A stretch of DNA of 34,831 bases from Paenarthrobacter sp. Z7-10. Its GTDB lineage: Bacteria > Actinomycetota > Actinomycetes > Actinomycetales > Micrococcaceae. The notes beneath the pieces were generated by a model that ran no database searches, was not told where the DNA came from, and was given only the letters and a program-made list of their open reading frames with translations. Below, one piece after another: positions 1-8,884 of this stretch; within the stretch, counting starts at the first letter, position 1; every line of letters starts with the position of its first letter. The position numbers and the translations under genes are program-made. The DNA is taken from contig NZ_JADPVH010000043.1 of NCBI RefSeq assembly GCF_026932795.1, forward strand, positions 1-34,831, given 5' to 3'.

Positions 1-341
1 CCTTCGTCATGCAGCTGCTGCTGTTTATGGGCATCGCATTCCTGGTGCCGGTGGTGCTGGTGGCGGTCAATATGGCCGGCATCGTTCGCGGCAGGACCTA
101 TCTGAAGGCTTGGCGGATCACTATCCTTGCCGTGACGGTCGTCTCGGCTATGGCCGCGCCCGGCAGCGACGTGTATTCCATGTTTTTCCTGGGCGCGCCG
201 CTGCTGATCCTCTACTTTGGGGCCATCGGGTTGTGCATCCTCAACGACAAGCGACGGGATCGCCGGAGTGCCAAACTGACGCACGAGACCGAAGCCACCG
301 CGGACCGTGGCACGTCCCTGACGGAGCTGGAGCAGCTCTAG
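1..341 (+). CDS. tatC: Sec-independent protein translocase TatC, C-terminal part
   Basis: This is the 3' end of a gene that begins before the window; the frame is open from base 3. TatC is the multispanning receptor of the twin-arginine export complex and binds signal peptides in the cytoplasmic membrane. The visible residues fit its last transmembrane segments: a segment with the typical FGIAF-LPVVL-like pattern (here MGIAFLVPVVLVAVNMAGI), a short loop with WR, a segment with the MAAPGSD turn, and a final hydrophobic helix ending in charged residues (NDKRRDRR). The tail is hydrophilic, as is usual. The stop lies 18 bases before helY, and tatC followed by helY is a familiar actinobacterial order, which supports the call. 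The ATG at base 9 is internal, not the true start. Confidence 0.88.
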   Translation, partial: FVMQLLLFMGIAFLVPVVLVAVNMAGIVRGRTYLKAWRITILAVTVVSAMAAPGSDVYSMFFLGAPLLILYFGAIGLCILNDKRRDRRSAKLTHETEATADRGTSLTELEQL

Positions 342-359
342 CTACCGTAGGCTAGGAGT

Positions 360-3263
360 ATGTCCCCGCCGGCCACCCCCTCATTGTCGCCAGCCGAGCG
401 CTACCGTGCCGCGCAGGCACGGCTCGCCGAGTCCCGGACCCGGCTGGGGGCCTTTAAGCAGACCTTCGGTTTCGAGCTCGATTCCTTCCAGCAGCAGGCT
501 TGCTCGTCTCTGGAAGCCGGCCGCGGAGTCCTGGTGGCTGCCCCCACCGGTGCGGGGAAAACCATCGTGGGCGAGTTCGCCATATACCTTGCCTTGGAGC
601 GGGGTTTAAAGGCGTTTTATACGACACCGATCAAGGCCCTGAGCAACCAGAAATACAGCGAACTCGCGCGCAAGTACGGTGCCGGCAATGTCGGACTGCT
701 GACCGGGGATACTAATATCAACGCCGATGCGCCGGTGGTGGTCATGACAACTGAGGTGCTGCGTAACATGCTTTACGCCGGTTCCGAGGCGCTTGACGAC
801 TTGGGGTACGTGGTGATGGACGAGGTGCACTACCTGGCCGACCGTTTCCGGGGTGCAGTCTGGGAGGAGGTCATCATTCACCTTCCCAGCGAGGTGCAGC
901 TCGCTTCCCTGAGCGCCACCGTCTCCAACGCCGAGGAATTCGGCGCCTGGCTGGACACTGTCCGGGGAGATACCGACGTCATAGTCTCCGAACACCGTCC
1001 CGTGCCGCTGTGGCAGCACGTGATGGTGGGTCGCGAGATCGTTGACCTTTTCGCCACCCAGAAGCCTTTTGATGAATTTGCTCCCCAGGCGGCGGAGCCC
1101 AGCGCGGGCGGGGATCCCTTTGAGGTCAATCCTGACCTGCTTCGACTCTCGCGCTCCGAAAGCGCCAATCCCTTCGGCAACCGCTACGTTCACGCCGGAC
1201 GGGCCGGCCGCCGGATGCGCAACCGCGGCTCGGCAGGCAACGGCACCGCAAACGGCGCGGTGCAGCCTCCGGCTATCCGCAAGGCCAGCCGTCCGCAGGT
1301 CATTACGGCGCTGGCTGGCCAGGATCTGCTGCCCGCCATCACCTTTATCTTCTCCCGAGCCGGCTGCGAGGCCGCCGTAAAGCAGTGCGTTGACTCCGGC
1401 CTTTGGCTCACTACGGAGGCCGAGCAGCGCGAGATTGCCCGCCGGGTCGACGAGGCAAGCCAGGATGTGCCCGCCGACGATCTGGAGGTGTTGGGCTACT
1501 GGGGCTGGCGGGACGGGTTGGTCCGCGGAGTCGCCGCCCACCACGCAGGCATGCTGCCGACGTTCAAGGAGGTTGTCGAGGCCCTGTTCGCCGATGGGTT
1601 GATCCGTGCGGTTTTTGCGACCGAAACGCTGGCTTTGGGTGTCAACATGCCGGCCCGGTCGGTGGTGCTGGAAAAGCTGGACAAATTCAACGGCGAAGCG
1701 CACGTGGACATCACCGCCGGGGAGTACACCCAGCTCACCGGACGTGCGGGGCGGCGCGGCATCGACGTGGAAGGGCACGCGGTGGTCCTGTGGCAGCCCG
1801 GCACCGCCCCGGCGGCGGTGGCGGGCCTCGCCTCCCGACGGACCTATCCGCTGAACTCCAGCTTCCGGCCCACCTATAACATGAGCATTAACCTGCTGGC
1901 CCAGTTTGGCCGGCCGCGGGCGCGGGAAATCCTGGAATCCTCCTTCGCCCAGTTCCAAGCGGACCGGTCGGTAGTGGGCCTGGCCCGCCAGGTGCGGTCC
2001 CGGGAGGAGTCTTTGGCCGGTTATGCGGACTCCATGCGCTGCCACTTGGGGGATTTCGGTGACTACGCCGCCCTGCGGCGAGAACTCGCCGAGCTGGAGG
2101 AAACCGCGGCCCGGCAGACGACCCGGATCCGCCGCTCGTCGCTGGAGGATTCACTGGAGCGGCTGTATCCCGGTGACGTGATCGACGTGCCCGGCGGCCG
2201 AACCCCCGGGTTCGCCGTCGTCGTCGCCGCCGATTCCGCCGCCCGGGAGCCCCGCCCGACCATCCTGACGCTGGAAAAGCAGATCCGACGACTCAGCGTG
2301 CACGACCTGGACGGTCCGATCACCCCGCTGCTGCGGATTCGGATACCGAAACAGTTCAACGTCAAGCTGGCCAAGGACCGGCGCGACCTCAGCTCGGCGC
2401 TGGGCAACGCTCTTGATGGCCACGGCGCCACTTCCCGTGGCGGGATGCCTGGTGCCCGATCTGCGGCGGGCCGGGCGCACGAATTCGTACTCAACGACGC
2501 CGGGTCCCGGCAGGAGCGCAAAATAACCGAACTGCGCCGCAGGCTGCGCGGACACCCGTGCCATGGCTGCAGCGACCGGGAAAATCACCTCCGTTGGTCG
2601 GAGCGCTGGGCGAAGCTGCGCCGGGAAACGGACGGACTTATCGCGCAGATCCAAGGCCGGACGAACACGATCGCCAAGACCTTTGACCGGGTCTGCGAGG
2701 TGTTGGCCGGTTACGGCTACCTCGAGGGGGCCGACGACGGCGGATTGCGTCCCAGCGCGGACGGTCAACGGCTGCGTCGGATCTACGGCGAAAAGGACCT
2801 GTTAATCTCGTTGTGCCTGCGCGAGGGCGCTTTCGAGGGTTTGGACGCCGCCGAACTGGCCACCGCCGCGTCCACGCTGGTGTATCACGCCAAACGCGAG
2901 GAACGCGGCCTGCGTCCCCGAATGCCCAGCATCTCGCTGGAAAGTGCCGTCGATACGGTTATCCGGCAGTGGTCGGTGCTGGAAGACGTCGAGGAGCAGC
3001 ACAAGCTGCCGCTCACCGGTGAGCCGGAACTGGGGCTGATGTGGCCAATGTACAAATGGGCCCGCGGCCGTTCGCTGGCCCAGGTGCTGGACGGAACCGA
3101 GCTGGCGGCGGGAGATTTTGTTCGCTGGGCCAAGCAGGTCATTGACCTGCTTGACCAGCTGGCGAAGGTACCCGAGCTGGACGGCAGCTTCAGCCGGCTC
3201 TGCGTGCAGGCCATCGAGGCCGTGCGCCGGGGCGTGGTGGCCTATTCGGCCGTCACCGAGTAG
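360..3263 (+). CDS. helY: Ski2/Mtr4-like DEAD/DEAH-box RNA helicase HelY
   Basis: A 967-residue superfamily 2 helicase of the Ski2-like group, probably an ATP-dependent RNA helicase in RNA processing or turnover. Visible motifs are Walker A APTGAGKT (residues 61-68), motif Ia TTPIKALSNQK (about 88-98), Walker B DEVH (154-157), motif III SAT (185-187), and motif VI QLTGRAGRRGID (458-469). The C-terminal third (about 780-960) resembles the DSHCT domain of Ski2 and Mtr4. A CHGC pair near residue 736 is a possible metal site. The length matches actinobacterial HelY. The ATG is preceded almost directly by AGGAG (354-358), which is very close for a ribosome binding site; coupling to tatC 18 bases upstream may help. 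It is probably cotranscribed with tatC. Confidence 0.93.
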   Translation: MSPPATPSLSPAERYRAAQARLAESRTRLGAFKQTFGFELDSFQQQACSSLEAGRGVLVAAPTGAGKTIVGEFAIYLALERGLKAFYTTPIKALSNQKYSELARKYGAGNVGLLTGDTNINADAPVVVMTTEVLRNMLYAGSEALDDLGYVVMDEVHYLADRFRGAVWEEVIIHLPSEVQLASLSATVSNAEEFGAWLDTVRGDTDVIVSEHRPVPLWQHVMVGREIVDLFATQKPFDEFAPQAAEPSAGGDPFEVNPDLLRLSRSESANPFGNRYVHAGRAGRRMRNRGSAGNGTANGAVQPPAIRKASRPQVITALAGQDLLPAITFIFSRAGCEAAVKQCVDSGLWLTTEAEQREIARRVDEASQDVPADDLEVLGYWGWRDGLVRGVAAHHAGMLPTFKEVVEALFADGLIRAVFATETLALGVNMPARSVVLEKLDKFNGEAHVDITAGEYTQLTGRAGRRGIDVEGHAVVLWQPGTAPAAVAGLASRRTYPLNSSFRPTYNMSINLLAQFGRPRAREILESSFAQFQADRSVVGLARQVRSREESLAGYADSMRCHLGDFGDYAALRRELAELEETAARQTTRIRRSSLEDSLERLYPGDVIDVPGGRTPGFAVVVAADSAAREPRPTILTLEKQIRRLSVHDLDGPITPLLRIRIPKQFNVKLAKDRRDLSSALGNALDGHGATSRGGMPGARSAAGRAHEFVLNDAGSRQERKITELRRRLRGHPCHGCSDRENHLRWSERWAKLRRETDGLIAQIQGRTNTIAKTFDRVCEVLAGYGYLEGADDGGLRPSADGQRLRRIYGEKDLLISLCLREGAFEGLDAAELATAASTLVYHAKREERGLRPRMPSISLESAVDTVIRQWSVLEDVEEQHKLPLTGEPELGLMWPMYKWARGRSLAQVLDGTELAAGDFVRWAKQVIDLLDQLAKVPELDGSFSRLCVQAIEAVRRGVVAYSAVTE

Positions 3264-3338
3264 CCGCTCATTCCACTGGTTGGACCGGCCTTGACCGGAA
3301 GCCCTGACTTGAACGTTGACCGGAAGGATTTTCCCCGC

Positions 3339-5042
3339 ATGTCTTTGACCCTTTACCGCAATGGTTCCGTCTACAGTGCTGCCGATCCGTTGGCCACGGC
3401 CATGCTGGTGGACGGTGACACCGTGGCGTGGGTTGGTTCCGAACACGCCGCGACCTCGCTGGCGGACAGCCGGATGCGGCTGGTGGATCTGCAGGGCGCC
3501 CTGATTACGCCCGGATTCGTCGATTCGCATGTACACGTCACCGAAACCGGACTGGCGCTGGAGAGCCTGGACCTCACCGGCGCCCGCTCGCTGACACAGC
3601 TGCTGGATCTGGTGGAGAGCGCCGCCACGGCACCGGGCCGGGGTGGGACGGCGAATGGGCCGGCCGGGGAGAGGCTGGCGTCGGAGCCGGCGGGAATGAT
3701 CTTGGGCTACGGCTGGGACGAAAGCAACTGGCCAGAGCGCCGTGCCCCCACTGCCGAGGAGCTTGAGCGGGCCGGCGGCGGCAGGGAAGTCTATCTGGCA
3801 CGGGTGGACGTCCATTCCGCGGTTGTTTCCGCCGGCCTCGCCGCGAGGTGCGCACTGGCCGCCCTCGATGGGTGGCAGGGTACCGGAACTGTGGTTCGCG
3901 CTGCTCATGTGGCCGCCCGAGCGGCCTCGCGTGCGCTCAGCTCGGCCAGCAGGCGTTCCAGCCAAGTGCGGGCCCTCAGTGCGGCGGCGGCGGCCGGTTA
4001 CGTGGCCCTGGTCGAAATGAGCGCCCCGCAGGTTGGGTCCGCGGAGGACTTGTCGCTGCTGGCCGAGCTGACCGCTGGGAGTGGCACTGCCGCGGCACTG
4101 CCACAGGTGCTGCCGTACTGGGGCCAGGCGGTCACCTCCGCCGAGGAGGCCCGCACCGTGCTGGACGCACTGGGAACCCCGGTGCTTGGCCTGGCGGGTG
4201 ACCTGAACATCGACGGCTCCATCGGCTCGCACACCGCGCTGCTGCGGAAGCCATACGATGACGACCCTGCCCAGCATGGCACGCAGTTCCTGTCCGTTGA
4301 GCAGGTGGCTGATCATCTGGCGGCCGCGTCCGAATTGGGGCTCCAGGCCGGCTTCCATCTGATTGGCGACGGGGCCATGGACGTGGCGGTGGAAGGGCTG
4401 CACCGGGCCGCGGAGCGGGTAGGCATCGATAAGGTGCGGGCCGCGGGCCATCGCTTTGAACATGCGGAGATGGCTGATGCGGCAGCCATTTCCGCTTTGG
4501 CACGGCATGCCGTCACCGTCTCGCTGCAACCGTCCTTTGACGCCTTGTGGGGCGGCTCCAACGGGCTTTATGCGGCCCGTCTGGGTGCGGAGCGGGCGCG
4601 CAGTCTGAATCCGATTGCGGCTTTCTTCGCAGCGGGTGTTCCGGTTTGCTTCGGCTCCGATGCCCCGGTCACGCCACTGCGGCCCTGGGCCAGCGTGCGG
4701 GCCTGCCTGCAGCATCATGAGCCGTCGCAGCGGATCTCCGCCCGTGCCGCGTTTCTGGGGCACACCCGGGCCGGCTGGCGTGCGGTGCGGGACAGTGACC
4801 CCCTGATGGGTCAACTCGTGCCCGGCGCTCCGGCCAGCTTTGCCGTTTGGGAGGTTGAGGAGCTGATGGTCCAGGTGGCGGACCAGCGGGTGCAGTCGTG
4901 GAGTACGGATCCGCGGGCGCGCACCCCGCTGCTTCCGGCTTTGGACACCGGAAGCGACCCCGTGTGCCTGCAGACAATTCACCGCGGTGCCGAGCTGTAC
5001 CGGAGCCCGGACTTTGGCGCATTGAGCGCTGACGTGCCGTGA
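3339..5042 (+). CDS. Metal-dependent amidohydrolase family protein (YtcJ-like)
   Basis: A 567-residue protein of the amidohydrolase superfamily, which cuts amide-type bonds using metal in a TIM barrel. An N-terminal beta-sandwich segment (LYRNGSVYSAADP) is followed by the HxH metal motif GFVDSHVHV (H64, H66), then a histidine in GFHLIGDGAMD, a GHRFEHAEM block, and the metal-binding Asp in FGSDAPV (D441). This pattern fits the YtcJ-like branch (amidohydrolase 3). The substrate cannot be told from sequence. I chose the ATG at 3339 because GGAAGGA (3322-3328) sits ten bases upstream; an in-frame TTG at 3291 would add an unlikely 16 residues. It follows helY by 75 bases on the same strand and may share its transcript. 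Confidence 0.82.
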   Translation: MSLTLYRNGSVYSAADPLATAMLVDGDTVAWVGSEHAATSLADSRMRLVDLQGALITPGFVDSHVHVTETGLALESLDLTGARSLTQLLDLVESAATAPGRGGTANGPAGERLASEPAGMILGYGWDESNWPERRAPTAEELERAGGGREVYLARVDVHSAVVSAGLAARCALAALDGWQGTGTVVRAAHVAARAASRALSSASRRSSQVRALSAAAAAGYVALVEMSAPQVGSAEDLSLLAELTAGSGTAAALPQVLPYWGQAVTSAEEARTVLDALGTPVLGLAGDLNIDGSIGSHTALLRKPYDDDPAQHGTQFLSVEQVADHLAAASELGLQAGFHLIGDGAMDVAVEGLHRAAERVGIDKVRAAGHRFEHAEMADAAAISALARHAVTVSLQPSFDALWGGSNGLYAARLGAERARSLNPIAAFFAAGVPVCFGSDAPVTPLRPWASVRACLQHHEPSQRISARAAFLGHTRAGWRAVRDSDPLMGQLVPGAPASFAVWEVEELMVQVADQRVQSWSTDPRARTPLLPALDTGSDPVCLQTIHRGAELYRSPDFGALSADVP

Positions 5043-5087
5043 CATTTCCAACTTTCCCCACCTTTTTTACTCCCCGGCATCTTTTCC

Positions 5088-5119
5088 TGACCTGCGGAAA
5101 CGTTCATAAGCGCAGGTCA
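5088..5119. terminator. Inverted repeat after the amidohydrolase gene, possible terminator or operator
   Basis: TGACCTGCG (5088-5096) and CGCAGGTCA (5111-5119) are perfect 9-bp arms around a 14-base loop that contains AACGTT. The repeat lies 45 bases past the amidohydrolase stop, so termination is one reading. No T-run follows, and a promoter-like -35 hexamer begins nine bases later, so an operator is equally possible. Confidence 0.4.
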
Positions 5120-5127
5120 AAGGCGTG

Positions 5128-5155
5128 TTGACACCTCCTCCACAGGCCGTAGGAT
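5128..5155 (+). promoter_or_regulatory. Candidate housekeeping promoter upstream of ppm1
   Basis: TTGACA at 5128-5133 is a perfect -35 hexamer. TAGGAT at 5150-5155 follows after 16 bases and matches the conserved T, A, A and T of a -10 box. It would drive rightward transcription and leave a leader of more than 300 bases before the mannosyltransferase start at 5492. Confidence 0.4.
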
Positions 5156-5379
5156 TTTAGCTCACGGGTACTTCTGGAATACACAGATTGGCCTGGCCAT
5201 TGCCAGCAATGAACCCTTCCTGACTGCACGGATTACACCAGTGTGGAAGGACGTCGGTGAGGGCGGCAGTGGTTCCTAGGGGTAGGTTCACGCGTCAGTA
5301 GAAAACAGTTGTGCCGCCGCCGCGACGGTGGCAGCACAACTGGCCCGAAGGCGCGTGGGCCTACCCATTTTCCTGCCCG

Positions 5380-5385
5380 TATAAT
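5380..5385 (+). promoter_or_regulatory. Second candidate -10 box upstream of ppm1
   Basis: A perfect TATAAT stands 106 bases before the GTG start of the mannosyltransferase. No good -35 hexamer lies 16-18 bases upstream, so this would be a promoter that relies on an activator or on the -10 region alone. The rest of 5043-5491 shows no credible gene. Confidence 0.3.
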
Positions 5386-5491
5386 GGGCTGTTGGTGCCG
5401 ACGCGAGCCTTAGTCAGCGCCCGAGGTCCGGAAGGGCCGCCCTGGAAACCCCAAGGATTCGCCCAACTCCTGTCAGGAAAGGCACTTTGCT

Positions 5492-6232
5492 GTGCGCGTG
5501 CTCACCATCATTCCCACCTACAACGAGATCGAATCGCTGCCCATCACCCTGCGGCGGCTGCGGGAAGCCGTGCCTGCCTCGGACGTGCTGATAGCAGACG
5601 ACAACAGCCCGGACGGTACCGGGGCCCTGGCGGATGAGTTCGCAGCCCGGGACTCGGCCGTCCACGTGCTGCACCGGGCCGGCAAAGAAGGGCTGGGTGC
5701 GGCCTACATAGCCGGTTTTCGGTGGGGGTTGAACGCCGGATACGACGTACTTGTGGAGATGGACGCGGACGGTTCGCATCAGCCGGAACAGCTGGGAACG
5801 TTGCTGTCCGCGGTTGAATCCGGGGCCGACCTGGTCCTGGGCTCACGCTGGGTAGCGGGCGGAAAGGTGGTCAACTGGCCGCTGCGCCGCAAGCTGCTCT
5901 CCCGCGGTGGCAGCTTTTACTCCCGCCTCCTGCTCGGCGTACCGATCAGGGATATCACCGGTGGCTACCGGGCTTTCCGCAGGTCGACACTGGAAGCACT
6001 GGACCTGGACAAGGTGGACTCGGTGGGCTACGGCTTTCAGGTGGACATGCTTTGGCGGGTGGCCCAACTGGGCCTGAAGATCGTCGAGGTACCGATCACT
6101 TTCGTCGAGCGTGAACTCGGTGCCTCCAAAATGAGCGGCAACATTGTCCAGGAAGCCATCATCAGTGTCACGCGCTGGGGACTCACCGCGCGCGCGAAAA
6201 AGCTCGCCGGCGCGCTGACCCGCCGCGGCTGA
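5492..6232 (+). CDS. ppm1: Polyprenol monophosphomannose synthase (family 2 glycosyltransferase)
   Basis: A 246-residue soluble GT2 enzyme of the DPM1/Ppm1 type, which transfers mannose from GDP-mannose to polyprenyl phosphate. The product is the membrane donor for lipoglycan and protein mannosylation. The nucleotide-binding DDNSPDGTG lies at residues 36-44, and the metal-binding DAD, within DADGSHQPE, at 91-93. The GGYRAFRR block and the acceptor-side [10 protein letters not shown] are also typical. Length matches the catalytic domain alone, without the acyltransferase domain fused to it in mycobacteria. The GTG start is chosen because AGGAAAGG (5475-5482) lies nine bases upstream. It converges on rbpA, as in related actinobacteria. 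Confidence 0.9.
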   Translation: MRVLTIIPTYNEIESLPITLRRLREAVPASDVLIADDNSPDGTGALADEFAARDSAVHVLHRAGKEGLGAAYIAGFRWGLNAGYDVLVEMDADGSHQPEQLGTLLSAVESGADLVLGSRWVAGGKVVNWPLRRKLLSRGGSFYSRLLLGVPIRDITGGYRAFRRSTLEALDLDKVDSVGYGFQVDMLWRVAQLGLKIVEVPITFVERELGASKMSGNIVQEAIISVTRWGLTARAKKLAGALTRRG

Positions 6233-6254
6233 GTCCCGAAAAGGACACAAATGA

Positions 6255-6300
6255 TCCTGCCCCACATAAACGGCGCGAAACCGGTTTATGCGGGGCAGGA
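6255..6300. terminator. Bidirectional hairpin terminator between ppm1 and rbpA
   Basis: TCCTGCCCCACATAAAC (6255-6271) pairs with GTTTATGCGGGGCAGGA (6284-6300), with one mismatch in 17 positions and a 12-base loop. It sits between the 3' ends of two convergent genes, so it can serve both. No long T-run follows on either side. Confidence 0.75.
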
Positions 6301-6317
6301 CCGCTTATGAATTTAAC

Positions 6318-6665
6318 TCAGGCGCTGCGGCGTTCTCCACGGCGTTCGCGCAGGATTTTCAGCCGATCGGCGAGGATCTGCTCCAGCTCAGGCAGGCTGC
6401 GGCGTTCCAGCAGCATGTCCCAGTGGGTGCGCACGGCCTTTTCGTTGGAATCCACCGGCTTCTCGCCGTTGACGAGGAGTGCTTCCTTGCCGGTCTTCGA
6501 AACCCAGACCGGGGGGATTTCGGCCTCGGAGGAGAACGTCACAAAAACCTGTTCTCCATCCGCGCAGCGGTATTCGACGCGCTGCCGCGGTGCCGGTTCG
6601 ACGCCGGATTCAGTTTCCATGCTCTGGGCACCCAGACGCATACCCCGAAGGCTGCGATCGCTCAT
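6318..6665 (-). CDS. rbpA: RNA polymerase-binding protein RbpA
   Basis: A 115-residue actinobacterial transcription factor that binds RNA polymerase and the principal sigma factor and stabilises the open complex. The N-terminal MSDRSLRGMRLGAQSMETE tail, the core domain (YRCADGEQVFVTF...AEIPPVW), the basic linker and the C-terminal sigma-interaction helix (RTHWDMLLERRSLPELEQIL) all appear in order. Only one cysteine (C34) of the zinc-binding set found in Streptomyces RbpA remains, so this copy should lack zinc, like the mycobacterial protein. GGGAG lies six bases before the ATG. It is convergent with ppm1, a conserved neighbour. Confidence 0.95.
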   Translation of the reverse strand: MSDRSLRGMRLGAQSMETESGVEPAPRQRVEYRCADGEQVFVTFSSEAEIPPVWVSKTGKEALLVNGEKPVDSNEKAVRTHWDMLLERRSLPELEQILADRLKILRERRGERRSA

Positions 6666-6818
6666 TATTACTCCCTAAATTTGGTGCACATTTTGCTGCC
6701 CGGGGCCGCCACGCTCTAACGGCCGATGAAGGCCAACAGATAACGGAGCCAGTCCCCGGACTGCCGGACCGCTTGGACGCTGTGCCACGCTTACCGGACG
6801 CTGAGGACATCTTTGTGT

Positions 6819-6874
6819 TTCAACTGCTTTTAGTTCAGCTGCTGCGCTCATCAGCTGCTGGAAAAGCAACTGAA
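6819..6874 (-). terminator. Imperfect hairpin in the gap between the ABC exporter gene and rbpA
   Basis: TTCAACTGCTTTT (6819-6831) and AAAAGCAACTGAA (6862-6874) pair with two mismatches in 13. Between them TCAGCTGCTG occurs twice (6836-6845 and 6851-6860). The spot is 109 bases past the leftward ABC stop and about 150 bases upstream of rbpA, so it may end the upstream transcript. The remainder of 6666-6982 must hold the rbpA promoter, but I could not identify it with confidence. Confidence 0.35.
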
Positions 6875-6982
6875 GTGAAAGCAACCGCTGTACCGCCAAC
6901 TACCGGCATCAGGATTCCGATGCCACTTACTTTAACGCTTGCCTGCGCTCCGTTGTTCCGGGGCGGGCGGGGCAAACTACTA

Positions 6983-8857
6983 TTATACCGCGCGCGCTCC
7001 GGTGTTGCCCGCGCCCTGCTGGAGGTTCAACTCGGCGTACGTTCCCGACGCTGCCAGCAGTTCCTGGTGCGTTCCAGACTCCGTCAGGCGGCCCTTCTCC
7101 AGCACGAAAATCCGGTCCGCGGCAACGATTGTGGAGAGCCGGTGAGCAATGGCTATGGTGGTCCGTCCTGCCATGACCGCCTCAAGTGCGCTCTGCACCA
7201 GTCTTTCGCCGGTGGTGTCCAGCGCGCTGGTCGCCTCATCCAGAATCAACAGGGGCGGATTCTTCAACACCACCCGCGCGATGGCGAGGCGCTGCTTTTC
7301 ACCGCCGGAAAGCCGGTAGCCACGTTCGCCGACGACGGTTTGGTAGCCGTCATCGAACTCCATGATCCGCTCGTGGATGTTGGCCACCTTGGCCGCCGCG
7401 ATTAGTTCTTCGTCGCTGGCGTCCGCCTTGGCATAGCGCAGATTCTCCGCGATGGTGCTGTGAAAGAGGTACGTTTCCTGGGTAACCATTCCGATGCATT
7501 GATGCAGGGACGCCAAGGTGAGTTCCTGGATGTCCGTTCCATCCAGTCGAATGGTGCCGCAGGTTGCTTCATACAGCCGCGGGATGAGATAGGAAAGGGT
7601 GGTTTTCCCGGCTCCGGAGGGCCCCACGAAGGCGGCGAATTCCCCGGGCGCGATGCTCAGGCTGACTTCGCGCAGCGCCCAGCCGGCGTCGTCGCTGATG
7701 GTCTTTCCCGGCAGGTAGCTGAAGGACACGGCGTCCAGGGTCAGGGCGCCACGCACCGACGATGGATCCAGTGTGCGTGCGCCCGGCTGGTCCACGATCC
7801 CCGGTTTCAAGTCGAGGTATTCAAAGATGCGGGCGAACAGCGCCTGGGATGTCTGCACGTCGAGGGAGACCCGCATGAGGGACAGGATGGGCATGCTGAT
7901 CCGCGCCTGCAGGGTGGTGAACGCGACGAGCGTGCCGGCCGTGATGGGCCAGCTTTGTGTCAGCAGCCAACCGGCGCATAGAGAGACGATGGCCGGGGTG
8001 ATGTTCATGAAGATCTGCACGGCGCCAAAAAAGCGCTGGCCGGTCATCTGCTGCCGGATCTGCAGCCGCAGTTGCTGGTGGTTCGCAGAACGGTAGCGGG
8101 CGGTCTCCGCGTCCTCCTGGTTGAAGACTTTGCTGAGCACGATTCCGGACACGGACAGCGCCTCCTGGGTGATGGCGGTCATGTCCGAGAGCGACTCCTG
8201 CGTTTTGCGGGCGATCTCCCGGCGCACACGGCCGATTCGAACCTGGAGAACGATCAGGAACGGCAGCAGGATCAGGGCCACGATGGTCAGCTGCCAGGAG
8301 AGCAGCAGCATCGCCGCCAGCGCGGAGAGGACGGTGACCGTATTAGCCAGGATGGACGGCACGGTATTGGTCAGCACGCCGGCCACGCCGCCGACGTCGT
8401 TGGCCAGGCGGGATTGAATAACTCCCGTTTTGGTGCGGGTGAAGAAGGCCAATTCCATTGTCTGCAGATGGGAAAACAATTGGCTGCGGACATCGGCCAT
8501 GACGTGGTTGCCCACGCTGGTCGTCAGGTAGGTGCGCCAGACGTTCAGCCCGGATGCGACAACGGTGACCAGCGCCATCAACCCCACCAGCTGGGCAAGT
8601 ACGGCCAGATTGGTGCCGCCCCGGGGTGGAAAGAGGCCGTCGTCGAAGGCGCGTTGCGTCAGCAGCGGCACCGCAACGCTTAGTCCGGCACCGATCACCA
8701 CCAGCACCGCCGTTCCGGTCAGCTTGCGGCGGTAGGGCCGAAGCAGTCCCCAGATCCTGAGGCCGAGGTGATGGATCGGCGGGGTGGTCAGATCGCCGGG
8801 GGAAGCGAGGAGGCGGCCACCGCGGCCGCCTCCTGCCATTCCTGCTGCGCCACTCAT
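6983..8857 (-). CDS. ABC-type exporter, fused permease and ATPase
   Basis: A 624-residue half-transporter with an N-terminal type IV exporter membrane domain (six predicted helices, about residues 35-330) and a C-terminal nucleotide-binding domain. The latter has Walker A GPSGAGKT (412-419), Q-loop Q460, signature LSGGE (516-520), Walker B LLILDEA (536-542) and H-loop H572. All catalytic residues are present, so it should be active as a homodimer or heterodimer. Substrate is unknown; this architecture exports lipids, drugs or peptides. GAGGA lies five bases before the ATG. It begins 27 bases after the SPFH gene stop on the same strand, so the NfeD, SPFH and ABC genes may form one transcript. 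Confidence 0.88.
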   Translation of the reverse strand: MSGAAGMAGGGRGGRLLASPGDLTTPPIHHLGLRIWGLLRPYRRKLTGTAVLVVIGAGLSVAVPLLTQRAFDDGLFPPRGGTNLAVLAQLVGLMALVTVVASGLNVWRTYLTTSVGNHVMADVRSQLFSHLQTMELAFFTRTKTGVIQSRLANDVGGVAGVLTNTVPSILANTVTVLSALAAMLLLSWQLTIVALILLPFLIVLQVRIGRVRREIARKTQESLSDMTAITQEALSVSGIVLSKVFNQEDAETARYRSANHQQLRLQIRQQMTGQRFFGAVQIFMNITPAIVSLCAGWLLTQSWPITAGTLVAFTTLQARISMPILSLMRVSLDVQTSQALFARIFEYLDLKPGIVDQPGARTLDPSSVRGALTLDAVSFSYLPGKTISDDAGWALREVSLSIAPGEFAAFVGPSGAGKTTLSYLIPRLYEATCGTIRLDGTDIQELTLASLHQCIGMVTQETYLFHSTIAENLRYAKADASDEELIAAAKVANIHERIMEFDDGYQTVVGERGYRLSGGEKQRLAIARVVLKNPPLLILDEATSALDTTGERLVQSALEAVMAGRTTIAIAHRLSTIVAADRIFVLEKGRLTESGTHQELLAASGTYAELNLQQGAGNTGARAV

Positions 8858-8884
8858 GGCGTCCTCAAGCTTGCCGTGGAAATC

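Noticed and set aside
606-2045. 479-codon minus-strand frame within helY
   Set aside because: Shadow of a gene whose helicase motifs are all present on the other strand.
2802-5051. 749-codon open frame on the minus strand over helY and the amidohydrolase gene
   Set aside because: It is antisense to two well-supported genes, has no recognisable domain, and is the kind of long shadow frame expected in high-GC DNA.
6880-6925. SigR-type promoter upstream of rbpA
   Set aside because: A GGAAT occurs on the minus strand but the GTT element is 13 bases away, not the 18-19 expected.
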